Shown piece by piece: positions 26,802-36,500 of a stretch of 64,000 bases of DNA. Position 1 is the first letter of the stretch. The number at the start of each line of letters is the position of its first letter. The stretch comes from JBDREC01 sp043820105 [NCBI: Pseudomonadota bacterium]. Its GTDB lineage: Bacteria > Bdellovibrionota_F > JAHFAK01. Both the position numbers and the translations under genes were made by a program. Below the pieces are notes generated by a model. The model worked only from the letters and a program-made list of their open reading frames with translations. It did no database searches and had not been told where the DNA came from. The stretch spans positions 1 to 64,000 of the forward strand of contig JBDREC010000102.1 in the NCBI GenBank assembly GCA_043820105.1. The letters are read 5' to 3'.

Positions 26802-28040
26802 TCAAACCAAGAATGGCAAGATAGAATCAGCTGAAGCAAATAATATTTCAATATCATCAATTTTTTTATAATCCCAAACATCCTCTTCTAAAACTAATTG
26901 GATATAGTGTTTACAATTTACCTTTTTTATAAAAGCCAAATTATTATTATCTAATTCATGCTTTTTTAATTTTGCTTCAATAGCAAGCCATGGCAATTTG
27001 TCATTTGTGATTAGAAAATCTATTTCTCTTTTTTCTTTATCTCTTAAATAATGAAGATCAAAACTTCCTTTTCCTGTATCATTCCAAAAGTGAACAGATT
27101 TTAACAGATGTGAAGCTAGCATGTTTTCATACAAGGCACCTTTTTCTTTAAGCTCGGACCAATCCCAAAGATATATTTTTTCTTCCTTTTTCAGAGACCT
27201 TGAAATAGACTTATAATAAGGTTTTAATTCAAAAATAAAATATAGTTCTTTAAGATAATTTAGCCACCTTGAACATGTTTCATGCGCTACTTCTAGATCT
27301 TCTCTTAATGACTGAATGCTCATAGGGTTAGATACTTTGGCTGGCAGCAAGGTCATGAGCATTTCAACTTTGCTTAACTCAGAAATTCTACTTAGATCTC
27401 TTAAATCTTCTCTAACAATTTTTTCATGTCTGCCTGATCTCCAAATTCTTGCTATTTCTTCAGATCCTTCTAAAAATGGTTCAGGAAAACCACCTAAATT
27501 CATTAAATCAATTATAGTTTTAAAATATTTTTTGCTTTGATTTTGTGTTGGTATTTTTTCTTTGAAAATTTGCTTTATAATTTCATTTGGTTTTAGCTTT
27601 ACTGTTTTATGTAATTCTCCAACAGTAAAAGGGTGCAGCCTGAAATTTAAATATCTCCCCATCAAACTATCGCCACCTTTTTTATAAACATTCAACCTTG
27701 CACTTCCAGTGACAATGATTTTGCATGGAGATTTTGTGTCAAACAAACCTTTTAGCCTGTTTTTCCATGTTCTTTCTTTGTGAATTTCGTCTAACACAAC
27801 TATAGATTTATTAATATTTTTTGAATCTATGTTATCATAAATTAGTTTAGGATTTTTTGTCCAGATTCTTCTAAAATCAATATCATCCCAATTATTATAA
27901 GACCCTAACTTGTTTTCATTTAATATCATTTTGGACAACACGGTCTTACCGCATTGTCTTGGTCCACTAATAAAAGCCATTTTATAGCGCTCAAGGGCTA
28001 ATTTATTTATAAAATCTTTTAAATATCTTTGCTTGTACAT
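26802..28040 (-). CDS. AAA ATPase with DUF4143 (AAA_14 type)
   Basis: A 412-residue ATPase: Walker A GPRQCGKT at 26-33, Walker B SIVVLDEIHKE near 80-90, sensor IIVTGSARL, the conserved LHPFTVGEL, then a winged-helix region and a C-terminal DUF4143 restriction-endonuclease-like domain (YLRDKEKREIDFLI, WLAIEAKL). Such genes are common and often scattered; their function is unknown and they have been linked to mobile or stress-related loci. The start codon lies only eight bases from a -10 box, so the mRNA is probably leaderless. No Shine-Dalgarno is present. Confidence 0.9.
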   Translation of the reverse strand: MYKQRYLKDFINKLALERYKMAFISGPRQCGKTVLSKMILNENKLGSYNNWDDIDFRRIWTKNPKLIYDNIDSKNINKSIVVLDEIHKERTWKNRLKGLFDTKSPCKIIVTGSARLNVYKKGGDSLMGRYLNFRLHPFTVGELHKTVKLKPNEIIKQIFKEKIPTQNQSKKYFKTIIDLMNLGGFPEPFLEGSEEIARIWRSGRHEKIVREDLRDLSRISELSKVEMLMTLLPAKVSNPMSIQSLREDLEVAHETCSRWLNYLKELYFIFELKPYYKSISRSLKKEEKIYLWDWSELKEKGALYENMLASHLLKSVHFWNDTGKGSFDLHYLRDKEKREIDFLITNDKLPWLAIEAKLKKHELDNNNLAFIKKVNCKHYIQLVLEEDVWDYKKIDDIEILFASADSILPFLV

Positions 28041-28047
28041 AATGACT

Positions 28048-28092
28048 ATTATCCTTCATGTGTCTAAAAAAGTCAATGACTATTTTAGATAC
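28048..28092 (-). promoter_or_regulatory. Near-consensus promoter overlapped by a 33-bp palindromic operator
   Basis: On the minus strand: -35 TTGACT (28076-28071), a 17-bp spacer, -10 GATAAT (28053-28048), and the start codon at 28040, at the expected transcription start. A palindrome from 28060 to 28092 covers the -35 and spacer. Its outer arms are GTGTCTAAAA and TTTTAGATAC (9 of 10 pair) and its centre is AGTCA-A-TGACT. This looks like the site of a repressor, possibly self-acting. Confidence 0.7.
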
Positions 28093-28123
28093 CATGTTAA
28101 GTTTGGTCAATCTTCGGAATTGG

Positions 28124-29332
28124 CTAAAATCTTCTACCAAGATACTTCAACCAATTCAAATTAGAAATCAGCCACTGATTTTCAGTTGGAATTGTTACAT
28201 ACTCTGTCCAACCTGTGCCTTCTGCATTGAAATCGTCATTTGTTTCCCAAAAAATAAATTTGACATTTGAACGATTGTACATTGGATCATCTGCAAGCAA
28301 ACTTTGAAATTGGGTTCTTATTTCAAAACCCAAATCTTTGCTTATTAATTTTAAATTATGAGGAAAGGCGACATTTAAAAAGGAATCAGTTTCCTTTTCC
28401 CATGGCTTTTCTTCTGGAATTATTTCAATATCCAGGTCTACATATGGTTTATATTCACCCTTTTTAGTATAATAGGCAAAATTCAAAATTCCATTATATT
28501 CATCCTGTGGAATCACATTTGCATACATTACACTTACATCTTCTGCAAAAAGCCTGCCCCAGTGCCATTCGTGATAAGTGGCTATAAAATGATCGGTGTT
28601 CCAGGGATGATCATGATAGCCTTCTCCTGGTTCACTTTCATAAATATCAGTATGTTCATAAGTGTAAGCTGGATTACAGCCTGATCCTTCTGCTTCTTTT
28701 TTATAAACCACCCATCCCCAGCCTTTCATTCTTGGCGCTGCGAAGTTAGCACAACTTTTTAGCTCAGGATTTTCTTTGTGGTGAAAATAGCAGCCATCAT
28801 CATTTACATAAAAGCCTTGATGGATTGGTTTGAAATTGAGCTTTCCAGAAATGCCAGCCACATCAAAGCTTAATTGATATTCGTCAATTAATTCAGGATC
28901 ACTGGACTTTGCTAGCATGCTAAACTCATTTTTTTCATCCATATAAAATCTTGTTAAAGCTCTATCCTGAACAAGCTTATTATCTGTTGAAACCGGTTCA
29001 TAAGTTTTAATAATCATCTCTCTAGTTTCCCGAACTTTTTTTACAACTTCCCCATTTTTTTCATATTCAATGTGTATGTAAGAACTTGCATCTTTATAAA
29101 CCAAAGGATTTTGCCTGACATAAATTACAACAAGAGAAAAATCCTCTTTTTGAATATCAAAATACCACCACTCTGTTGCACCTTTATATTTTTCTAGATC
29201 TTCTTCTGATAATTGTGGCAAATCATCATTGTAATATGAAAGATGCCAGCCTTGATCCTTTGCATAAATATTAAAAGAAAATAAAATAAGAATAGTTAAA
29301 ATGAAAAATACTGAACAATTTTTTTTAGTCAT
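28124..29332 (-). CDS. CrtC/AttH-like lipocalin-fold protein, exported
   Basis: A 402-residue protein with a signal peptide (hydrophobic SVFFILTILILFSFNIYA). The mature part has the family hallmarks ATEWWYFD near residue 52 and GYHDHPWNT near 235, matching the CrtC (hydroxyneurosporene synthase) and AttH families of double-calycin folds. Carotenoid hydratases share the fold, but no carotenoid genes are nearby, so substrate is unknown; a lipid or hydrophobic ligand is likely. AAGGT lies before the ATG. The upstream end overlaps an inverted repeat. Confidence 0.85.
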   Translation of the reverse strand: MTKKNCSVFFILTILILFSFNIYAKDQGWHLSYYNDDLPQLSEEDLEKYKGATEWWYFDIQKEDFSLVVIYVRQNPLVYKDASSYIHIEYEKNGEVVKKVRETREMIIKTYEPVSTDNKLVQDRALTRFYMDEKNEFSMLAKSSDPELIDEYQLSFDVAGISGKLNFKPIHQGFYVNDDGCYFHHKENPELKSCANFAAPRMKGWGWVVYKKEAEGSGCNPAYTYEHTDIYESEPGEGYHDHPWNTDHFIATYHEWHWGRLFAEDVSVMYANVIPQDEYNGILNFAYYTKKGEYKPYVDLDIEIIPEEKPWEKETDSFLNVAFPHNLKLISKDLGFEIRTQFQSLLADDPMYNRSNVKFIFWETNDDFNAEGTGWTEYVTIPTENQWLISNLNWLKYLGRRF

Positions 29333-29386
29333 AGCATGTTACCTTTAAGAAAACTTAGTAAAAAGATCTCTTTTTCATAACATGCT
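29333..29386. repeat. Inverted repeat at the start of the CrtC-like gene
   Basis: Nine-base perfect arms AGCATGTTA (29333-29341) and TAACATGCT (29378-29386) flank a 36-bp spacer that contains the smaller palindrome AAAAAG-ATCT-CTTTTT. One arm lies directly before the start codon and overlaps the ribosome-binding region, so it could regulate translation or bind a regulator. Confidence 0.5.
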
Positions 29387-29477
29387 GCTTTTTCCATAGC
29401 ACATGGCGTGCATCGCGTCAAGAAAATGCTAAAAAACTAAAAACCGCTACTAAAGTGCAACCACTAACTCCAGTCAA

Positions 29478-30446
29478 TCACTTTTTTAATTCATTAAATA
29501 TCAAAGAATGACTTTCTTTTATTGAATAATATTCGATACCCGTCCAGATAACAATAGTTCCTGAGTCAACATATCCTTGTTGAAATTTCAAGTCCTTGAG
29601 AATAGTGTTTCGAATCTCATCTCTGTCTTTTGTAAACCAAACAATTGCTGGCACCCATAGCTTTATTATTAATTGCTTGCTTGTTTGCGATTCCCCAAAG
29701 GCACTTTTTGTTTCAGTGACCTGAAAATCCATTTCAAGTTTATGCCTAAAATTTAATTTTTGTGATATGAATTCTTCAGGTGATTGTCCCTCTGTCTCGC
29801 CTGTTGATTGCTGTGTGGACAGACTTGCCAAATCACCCATCAGCATTCCCGGAATTACCCTGGCTAAAGTAAAATTTACCAGAAAAGCAAAGATTATAAT
29901 CATTATTAAAAGAGGTATATACGATTGTTTTGAAAGCTTTTTAAATTCAATTTTATTAACTGTACTAAAATCAGTATCTCTTGGTACAATCCATGATTTT
30001 GATAAAACATCATGCAGCATTAAACCATTTTTATTTAAAAAATGTAGAAAAATACTGTATATAATAAGTGAAATAGGCAATATGTTAATAAAAAGAATTA
30101 TTGAAAAAGGAAGTATAGATAATATCGAACCAAGGCTTCCCCATTTAAAAATAAAAATACACCCAAAGATTAATATTCTAAAAAGTTGTGATTTAAGCGC
30201 AAGTTCTTCATTTTGAAAGCTAAAGATTTTAAGCTTAAAAATCCTTTTTCCAATGCCTGGCTTATATACATGATCAAGAAGGAAAAAATAGAAGCAGAAT
30301 AATATTAACTCAATAAAGGCTATCAATAAATCCGGAATCTTAAAATACAAACAAGCGTTAAAAACAAAAAATAAAATAACGAAAATTGAATAATCAATCA
30401 AAAAAGCCAATAGTCTAACAAAGGATGCTGTTTTTATGTCCTTCAT
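29478..30446 (-). CDS. RDD-family membrane protein
   Basis: A 322-residue inner-membrane protein. The N-terminus ASFVRLLAFLIDYSIFVILF shows the Arg-Asp pattern of the RDD domain, and YKPGIGKRIFKLKI and LMLHDVLSKSWIV are its usual loop motifs. A further transmembrane segment (SYIPLLIMIIIFAFLVNF) anchors a C-terminal soluble domain of about 120 residues (from GQSPEEFISQKLNF on) that I do not recognise, probably facing the periplasm. GAGGT precedes the ATG. RDD function is generally unknown, with some members acting as ion exchangers. Confidence 0.85.
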   Translation of the reverse strand: MKDIKTASFVRLLAFLIDYSIFVILFFVFNACLYFKIPDLLIAFIELILFCFYFFLLDHVYKPGIGKRIFKLKIFSFQNEELALKSQLFRILIFGCIFIFKWGSLGSILSILPFSIILFINILPISLIIYSIFLHFLNKNGLMLHDVLSKSWIVPRDTDFSTVNKIEFKKLSKQSYIPLLIMIIIFAFLVNFTLARVIPGMLMGDLASLSTQQSTGETEGQSPEEFISQKLNFRHKLEMDFQVTETKSAFGESQTSKQLIIKLWVPAIVWFTKDRDEIRNTILKDLKFQQGYVDSGTIVIWTGIEYYSIKESHSLIFNELKK

Positions 30447-30518
30447 TTTTACCTCAATAAAACATTTTTATGGAAATATCTTTAAATAAATTTATAACTT
30501 TTTCAATCGATAAAAAAA

Positions 30519-33500
30519 TCACCTCTTACTCATTACCCACATAAAATCCGGCAGCAAATTGTGCCCTGGATCAAGATCCATTACAACTCCATTAACTGTT
30601 AAGAGGAAATTAATTGCTTCCATGATTTCAGGGTCTATGTAAAGACCCGCTTGTCCTGCCAGATCAATAAGTAATACTAAGTTATCTGCAGGGGGCAAGG
30701 ACCAGTCTAGTTGATCAATTCCCTGCCTTAAAAGCTCATCGTCAAAGCCAGTAGATAAAGAAGCCTCTGAAGCAATTTGCGTTAAGAATCTCTGCAAGGT
30801 TTTTAGTTGCCCGGAATTTTTAGCACCTGGGGCATATAGAAACATTAATAAGGAAAATAATTTATTTAGTTTATCCTGTGTAATGAAGCCAGTAATTCCC
30901 CAGTCAATCCAGCTCAGGCCTGTTTCGGGTTCGAAAAACACATTTCCCGGATGAGGGTCTTTGTGAAAACTTTTGTCTATCAACAGCATTTTTAAAGCTT
31001 GCCGGGCATATAAAATTGCCGCTTCTTTTCTTTGACCAGGATCATCCAGTTCATTTAATTTTTTACCGGAAGCCGGCAACATAACCAAAACTCTTTGGGT
31101 ACTCATCTCGTGAAGATATTCAGGAACCAGGTATCCTCTTTGTCTAAATTTATCTCCGTTTCTCATTTCTTTTAAAAAACTTAATTGAATTCTATAGTCA
31201 TTTAACCACCTTCTAATCAAGGACGGAATATCAATTCCCAGACTAAATCTGCCCATTTTTACTGCTGCTTCAAAGTCGTCTGCGACTTTTGAAAGTGTTT
31301 CAATTCCAACCTGCAGGTTTTGATTATATTTGGAATCTGGTGCAACTTTTACAAAAACCTCCCTTCCATCAGGAAGCGTTGCTTTGAAAACATCTCCCAT
31401 TGACGCTGAAGCAATTGGCACATCATCCCAGGTGGCAAATAGTAGATGCATTGGTTTTCTAAGCTCCCTTTCTACGGTTCTTTTTATTTCAACACTGCTT
31501 GAAGGAGGCACCTGGTCAAACAATCTTGCAAAAACCTGTCTTTCTGCTGTTGGAATAATGCCATACATTGTTGAAAGAGCCTGTCCTAATTTAGGCAAAC
31601 CAACTCTTTCGAACAAATAACAAAAGGTTTCTGCTCTACCTTGCGATTTCTCAATATGTTTCAAATCTTCAATCAATGAAAACAATTGATCCTGTGGCAT
31701 TTGCTTAAAAAATCTTAGGGCAATAAATTTTAATTCTTTTGGCAAATCCATCAGGGCATTGGGAAGGTCTAATTTAAGTAAATCAAGAGTTTCATCTCTT
31801 TCCTGTTTTCTAAAATTTATTTTTTTCATTATTTGTCTGGCTTTTGCAATATTAGCTGTTGTCGGAGGAATAAGCTTTAATATGTCATCTTTAAAAACAC
31901 AGCTATCAATAAAATTATGGGGTGCTTTTGCTTCCAAATATCTGCTTATTTCAGTAATAAATAAACTCGCATATTTCCCATATTTCAAGGATAAAGATTC
32001 CAGTTTAATTGCATCCAAATTAGCAATAGTAAGCTCTTTATCACTTAAAGCTTCATCAAATTTTGAAAAATAATTATCAGGATCATTTTTATTTTCATCC
32101 AGAATCAGCATACCATAGTCATCTGGAAGTCTTCCAATTCTTTTCCAGTATTCACAAACCATGCAATAAAGTCTTTTTTCCTGAAGATGATTTGGATTTT
32201 TTTCATATCCTTCAATAAGAGCTGATAAAACTTTATTGAAAGTACTGGCATATGCCAAACCCTTTGCCGCGATTCTTCTGGTTTCAATTGGATAACGTGA
32301 ATCATTCACAATATATAAAAACAATTCTCTTTTTCTTCTGGCGTCCGGGACATTTGAAGCTTCCAGCACAGAGGCCAAAACCTCTTTTTCAAAATCTCCA
32401 AGCTCTCCATGCGCAGAAAGGGTTTTCTCTGCTAAATCCAGAGCAAAGGCAATGGCAGGAATTTTTAAAAGCCCGGTCAACTGAACTTTTTCTATTGCAG
32501 AAAAGATTTTTAATCCCAGCGCAGATCCAGAAACAGCCACATTTAATCTGGGGTCTTCGCCTTTAGTCTTTCTTTCCACAAAAGCCTGATAAGTATTAAG
32601 TCCCTCCTGCAATTCAGAAGATGGTTTAGCTGCTCTTTCTATCTCATTATTTACAAATGCTGTATAAACATTAAATATATTATTTTCTGAAAGATCAGGG
32701 TAAGCAGAAGTTAGACCACCTATGGCTAGTCTGATTTTCTCCCAGGCAGAAGTTGGATCATCCAATCCTCTTCTAACCATTACCGGATTCCATTTTCCAA
32801 CGGGCATTGTTAAATCAACGCTGACCTTTCTTGATGGAAAAACATCAGCAAGTGCTACCTGATAATCACTGTCTTTTGAAACCCTTCCTAATTTTTCCTC
32901 ATTGCTTTCATTCTTAATTTCAGGGGAAACCCTGTCAATATAATGTTCAATTCTATAAGCAAGGTTTAAAATTCTTCCCCTGATATCCAGAGGTAATTTA
33001 GCGCTGCCAATTCTGTCTATGGCATATTTAGCTCTTGCAAAAATTAAGCTTTCAGTTTTTGCATAAATTGAAATTATTTCCAAAGTATCTCTTGTAAATA
33101 TCGCAGTATCCATCCAGTCAAATAAAGCTATCTGTTCTCTGATGTCCAGGCCAATAGCCTCTTTCTTTACTTTGGGTAAAACTTTATCAAACAGCTCATA
33201 AAGCAGATTATCTTTTTCTTCATTTGTCAGGTTAGCAGCATTTACTATCTGAATAAAAAGCGTTACTCCTTCCCTGAATTGAAAGGAGGAAGGATTAAAT
33301 TTAGCGATATGTTCAGATGCCAAATGTAATAATTCATTTGCTGCCTGTCTGAAAGCTCTGTTAAGTGCAAATTCCTTAACAAACATTAACATCTCTGTAG
33401 GAGTAATTCCAGCTCTTCTAAGCTCAACCATTGTTTTATATTCTGAAATTATTTCCTCTAATTTGGAAATTCTATCCGCTTCTTTAGGTAAGGCAAAAAA

Positions 33501-36500
33501 TGCGATAGTAAATAAGGCTGATTGTATAGCCTCATTAAATAGTGTAAATATAGCTGGCAAAGATCCTCCCTGCCTACTCTCAATACTGCTATCCAGCATT
33601 GTCTGTGCAATATCCAGATAACCTTGCGTTGCAGCCATTTTCGAGGCTTCAACAATTAATCTCGCGATTACCCATATTGCAGTATTCTTAATCTTTTGGT
33701 TTAAATCAGAAAGCTCATCAGTACCAATCTCTGATAAGGCTAATTTAAATTCCTCATTCCACCTCAAAAACACAATCGGTGGTATTGCCTTTTCCGAATT
33801 CAGTTTATGCATCATAATTTCATAGTGTAATTGTCTAAGCATTTGGGCATAAGATGGTACTGCCAAGCCCTGTTCAATAAAGGCATTCTGAGAGCTGGGA
33901 AAAGTTACTACTGAATCAGGAAGAGGAAATGGCCCATCTAACCATATAAAAGTAGGCATATCTGAAGCTATTGTTTGATTATAAGTATTTGTATCTTTAA
34001 ATGGGTGTTGTTTCGAGGGATTTTCCCACAGATTATACAACTGTCTATGATATTCCAAAGCTGAGTATAAACCTGGCAGATACCCTATTTCAGAATCATA
34101 ATCATCGGCAACGGGAACAGATCTCCACCAGTCTTTATCATAGGGGGCATTAGAATGCAAAGGATCCTGCCCATAATTTATTGCGCCATATTTCGCAGCT
34201 TGTCCTGGAAGAGGCAATCTTAAGCCTCCTAATCTTGCCTGTAATAAAGCTGCTAAAATAGCAGGTGTAGTTGGGCTAGACCCCCATTTTTTCGATAAAT
34301 TATAAGCTGCATCTGCCAATATGCCTTCCTCGTCATAGGCCAGTATTGTTATCAAAAAAGCTTCCAGGGCCTTTGGATCACCTTTATTAATTTCTGAATG
34401 ATAAACTTTATATAAATACTTGTAATATTTTTTTTGATTATATTTTCTAAACTTTGTAATAACTTTAAGAATAAATTTTTTAATTTCAGCTTTTGGAATA
34501 TTACCTTTTACATAACTATCCTGCAAGGCTTCTGTTAATATCCTTAAGCCTAAATTTGTCCTTTGAATGCTTTTTTCTTTTTCTAAATATTCCTCATTAT
34601 TTACTACAGCAATAGGAGTTAAGGGAAGTTGAAATAATTCAAACTGGGAAACGGAAATTCTGCCAAAATGATAAAGCATTTTTTCAAGATTTCGTTCCAG
34701 TCTTGCTCTTTCAAAATAAAGCAAATCACTAACAACAATCTTGCTTCTTTCGATTTCTCCGCCAATCCTGTCAACTTTGGGAATATAGGCTAAATTCCTT
34801 TGTATAACTATAGCAATATTTTTAATTAAATCTTCATAATACGTTTTTTCTTTTCCACTGGCTTGTCTTGCTATAAGTATGGTCATTCGGTAAAAGGCTA
34901 AAAGACCATTTGGATCACTCCAATTAATGTCTTTTGCAATACCCGTTGCCTTTTGAAGGGCTTCTTCAAATTCAAGCTTATATTTTTCATATTGCCTTCT
35001 TCCGGCTGAAAGAATTTTTACTTTGTTTTGGGTTGCCTCCTGCTTTCCCAAAAAAGAGGTGCTTTCTACATCCTTATTTCCGCTTATCAAATCTTTATAC
35101 TCATTTACCCTGGACATTATTCCGGGAATATCTACTGACGGGGTAGCACCACTTCTCAATAATGTCCCAGTTAAGGCTGCCATATTTGCGGAGCTTGGTT
35201 CGTCAATAGCTTTTTTTGCCTGTGTCATTAATAAAGCAAGAGGGGAATCTGTTTTAATTTGTACTCCATGCTCGGCAATAACTGCTTCTACTGAAGGGTC
35301 TGCTAGTAAAGCAGGATTAGCTCTAGCTAAAGCTGCTAATTGAAGTAATTTTCCTTTATTATAATTCCTGGTGTGGTTGGCTCCCAGGTAAATTCTGCTT
35401 CTTATATAACCTGATATTCCTTCTTTATTTATTATGTCCAGAATTTTTTCAAAAAATTCCACTTCATCGGGAGCAAGCCAATCTTTTGGTATTCCAATGG
35501 CTATTAAATCCCTGTAGAGCAAAGCCGCTCCATAACTGGCCTGGGCTTCTTCCTGATAGCGGGTATCTAATAAATGAAAAAGGATGGCTTCAAAAGACGC
35601 AGCCCCTGAATAATCCGAAATCTCTTTATAAGGGAGAGCAGCGACTTCTCTGTGTCTTTCATTAATTGGCATAGCGTGAACGCCAAGTTCATGTGCCAGG
35701 GTGAAAACAGATGCATTTCGTCTTAATCCAATTTCATCACTAAGTTCATTTCTTGTGTCTGTATATTTTCCTCTGCGTGACCAGGATGATTTGAGGTTAA
35801 AGCTTATTGGAAATGCATTTTCCTTATCTTCTATTTCTGCTCCTCTTTTTTCTACCAGTTCCTTCCATTTCTTTATAACTCTTTGCCATTCAGGTGAAGC
35901 ATGCTCTATGAGTCTTATCGCCAGAGCTAATTTTCCCTCATTTATAATTCCTGTTCTAAATAGATCCTTAAACTCCTGTGCATCAAAAGGAGGTAATATT
36001 TCATCTTGGCCGGGAATGGTATCTGGATCCATTGTAAAATGGGCTGCCTCAAGCCCTGACAATCCAGCTGTATTTTTTCTAAATTCCAATTGCAGATATC
36101 TGCTTTCATCATTTTCCAAAACATTCTCATCAAAACGAAAGCTGCTTATTTTTAAAGGACTTTCATAATATACTCTTATATCACCACTGCGAATCACATA
36201 TATTCTAAATCCGCTAATATTAGAGTATTCGGTCAAAAGATCTTTTGCGATGTCCAGTACTTTAGCAAGCATTCTTTTTTTCCAGTTTCTCATGGCCTGT
36301 ATTTGCCCGAAATCATTGAAGTCTGAAATATACTCGGGATCATATCCTGCAAATTCCACAGATTGTTCGATAACTAAAGGCACAGTAAGCGGAATCCCTG
36401 CTTCTTTTTTAAGCAAAGAGGATGCCAATTCAAAATTAGCCTTAACTTTTTTATAAATCTGCTGATTTTTATCATCAGCTCTCATGACTCTCCATCTGAT

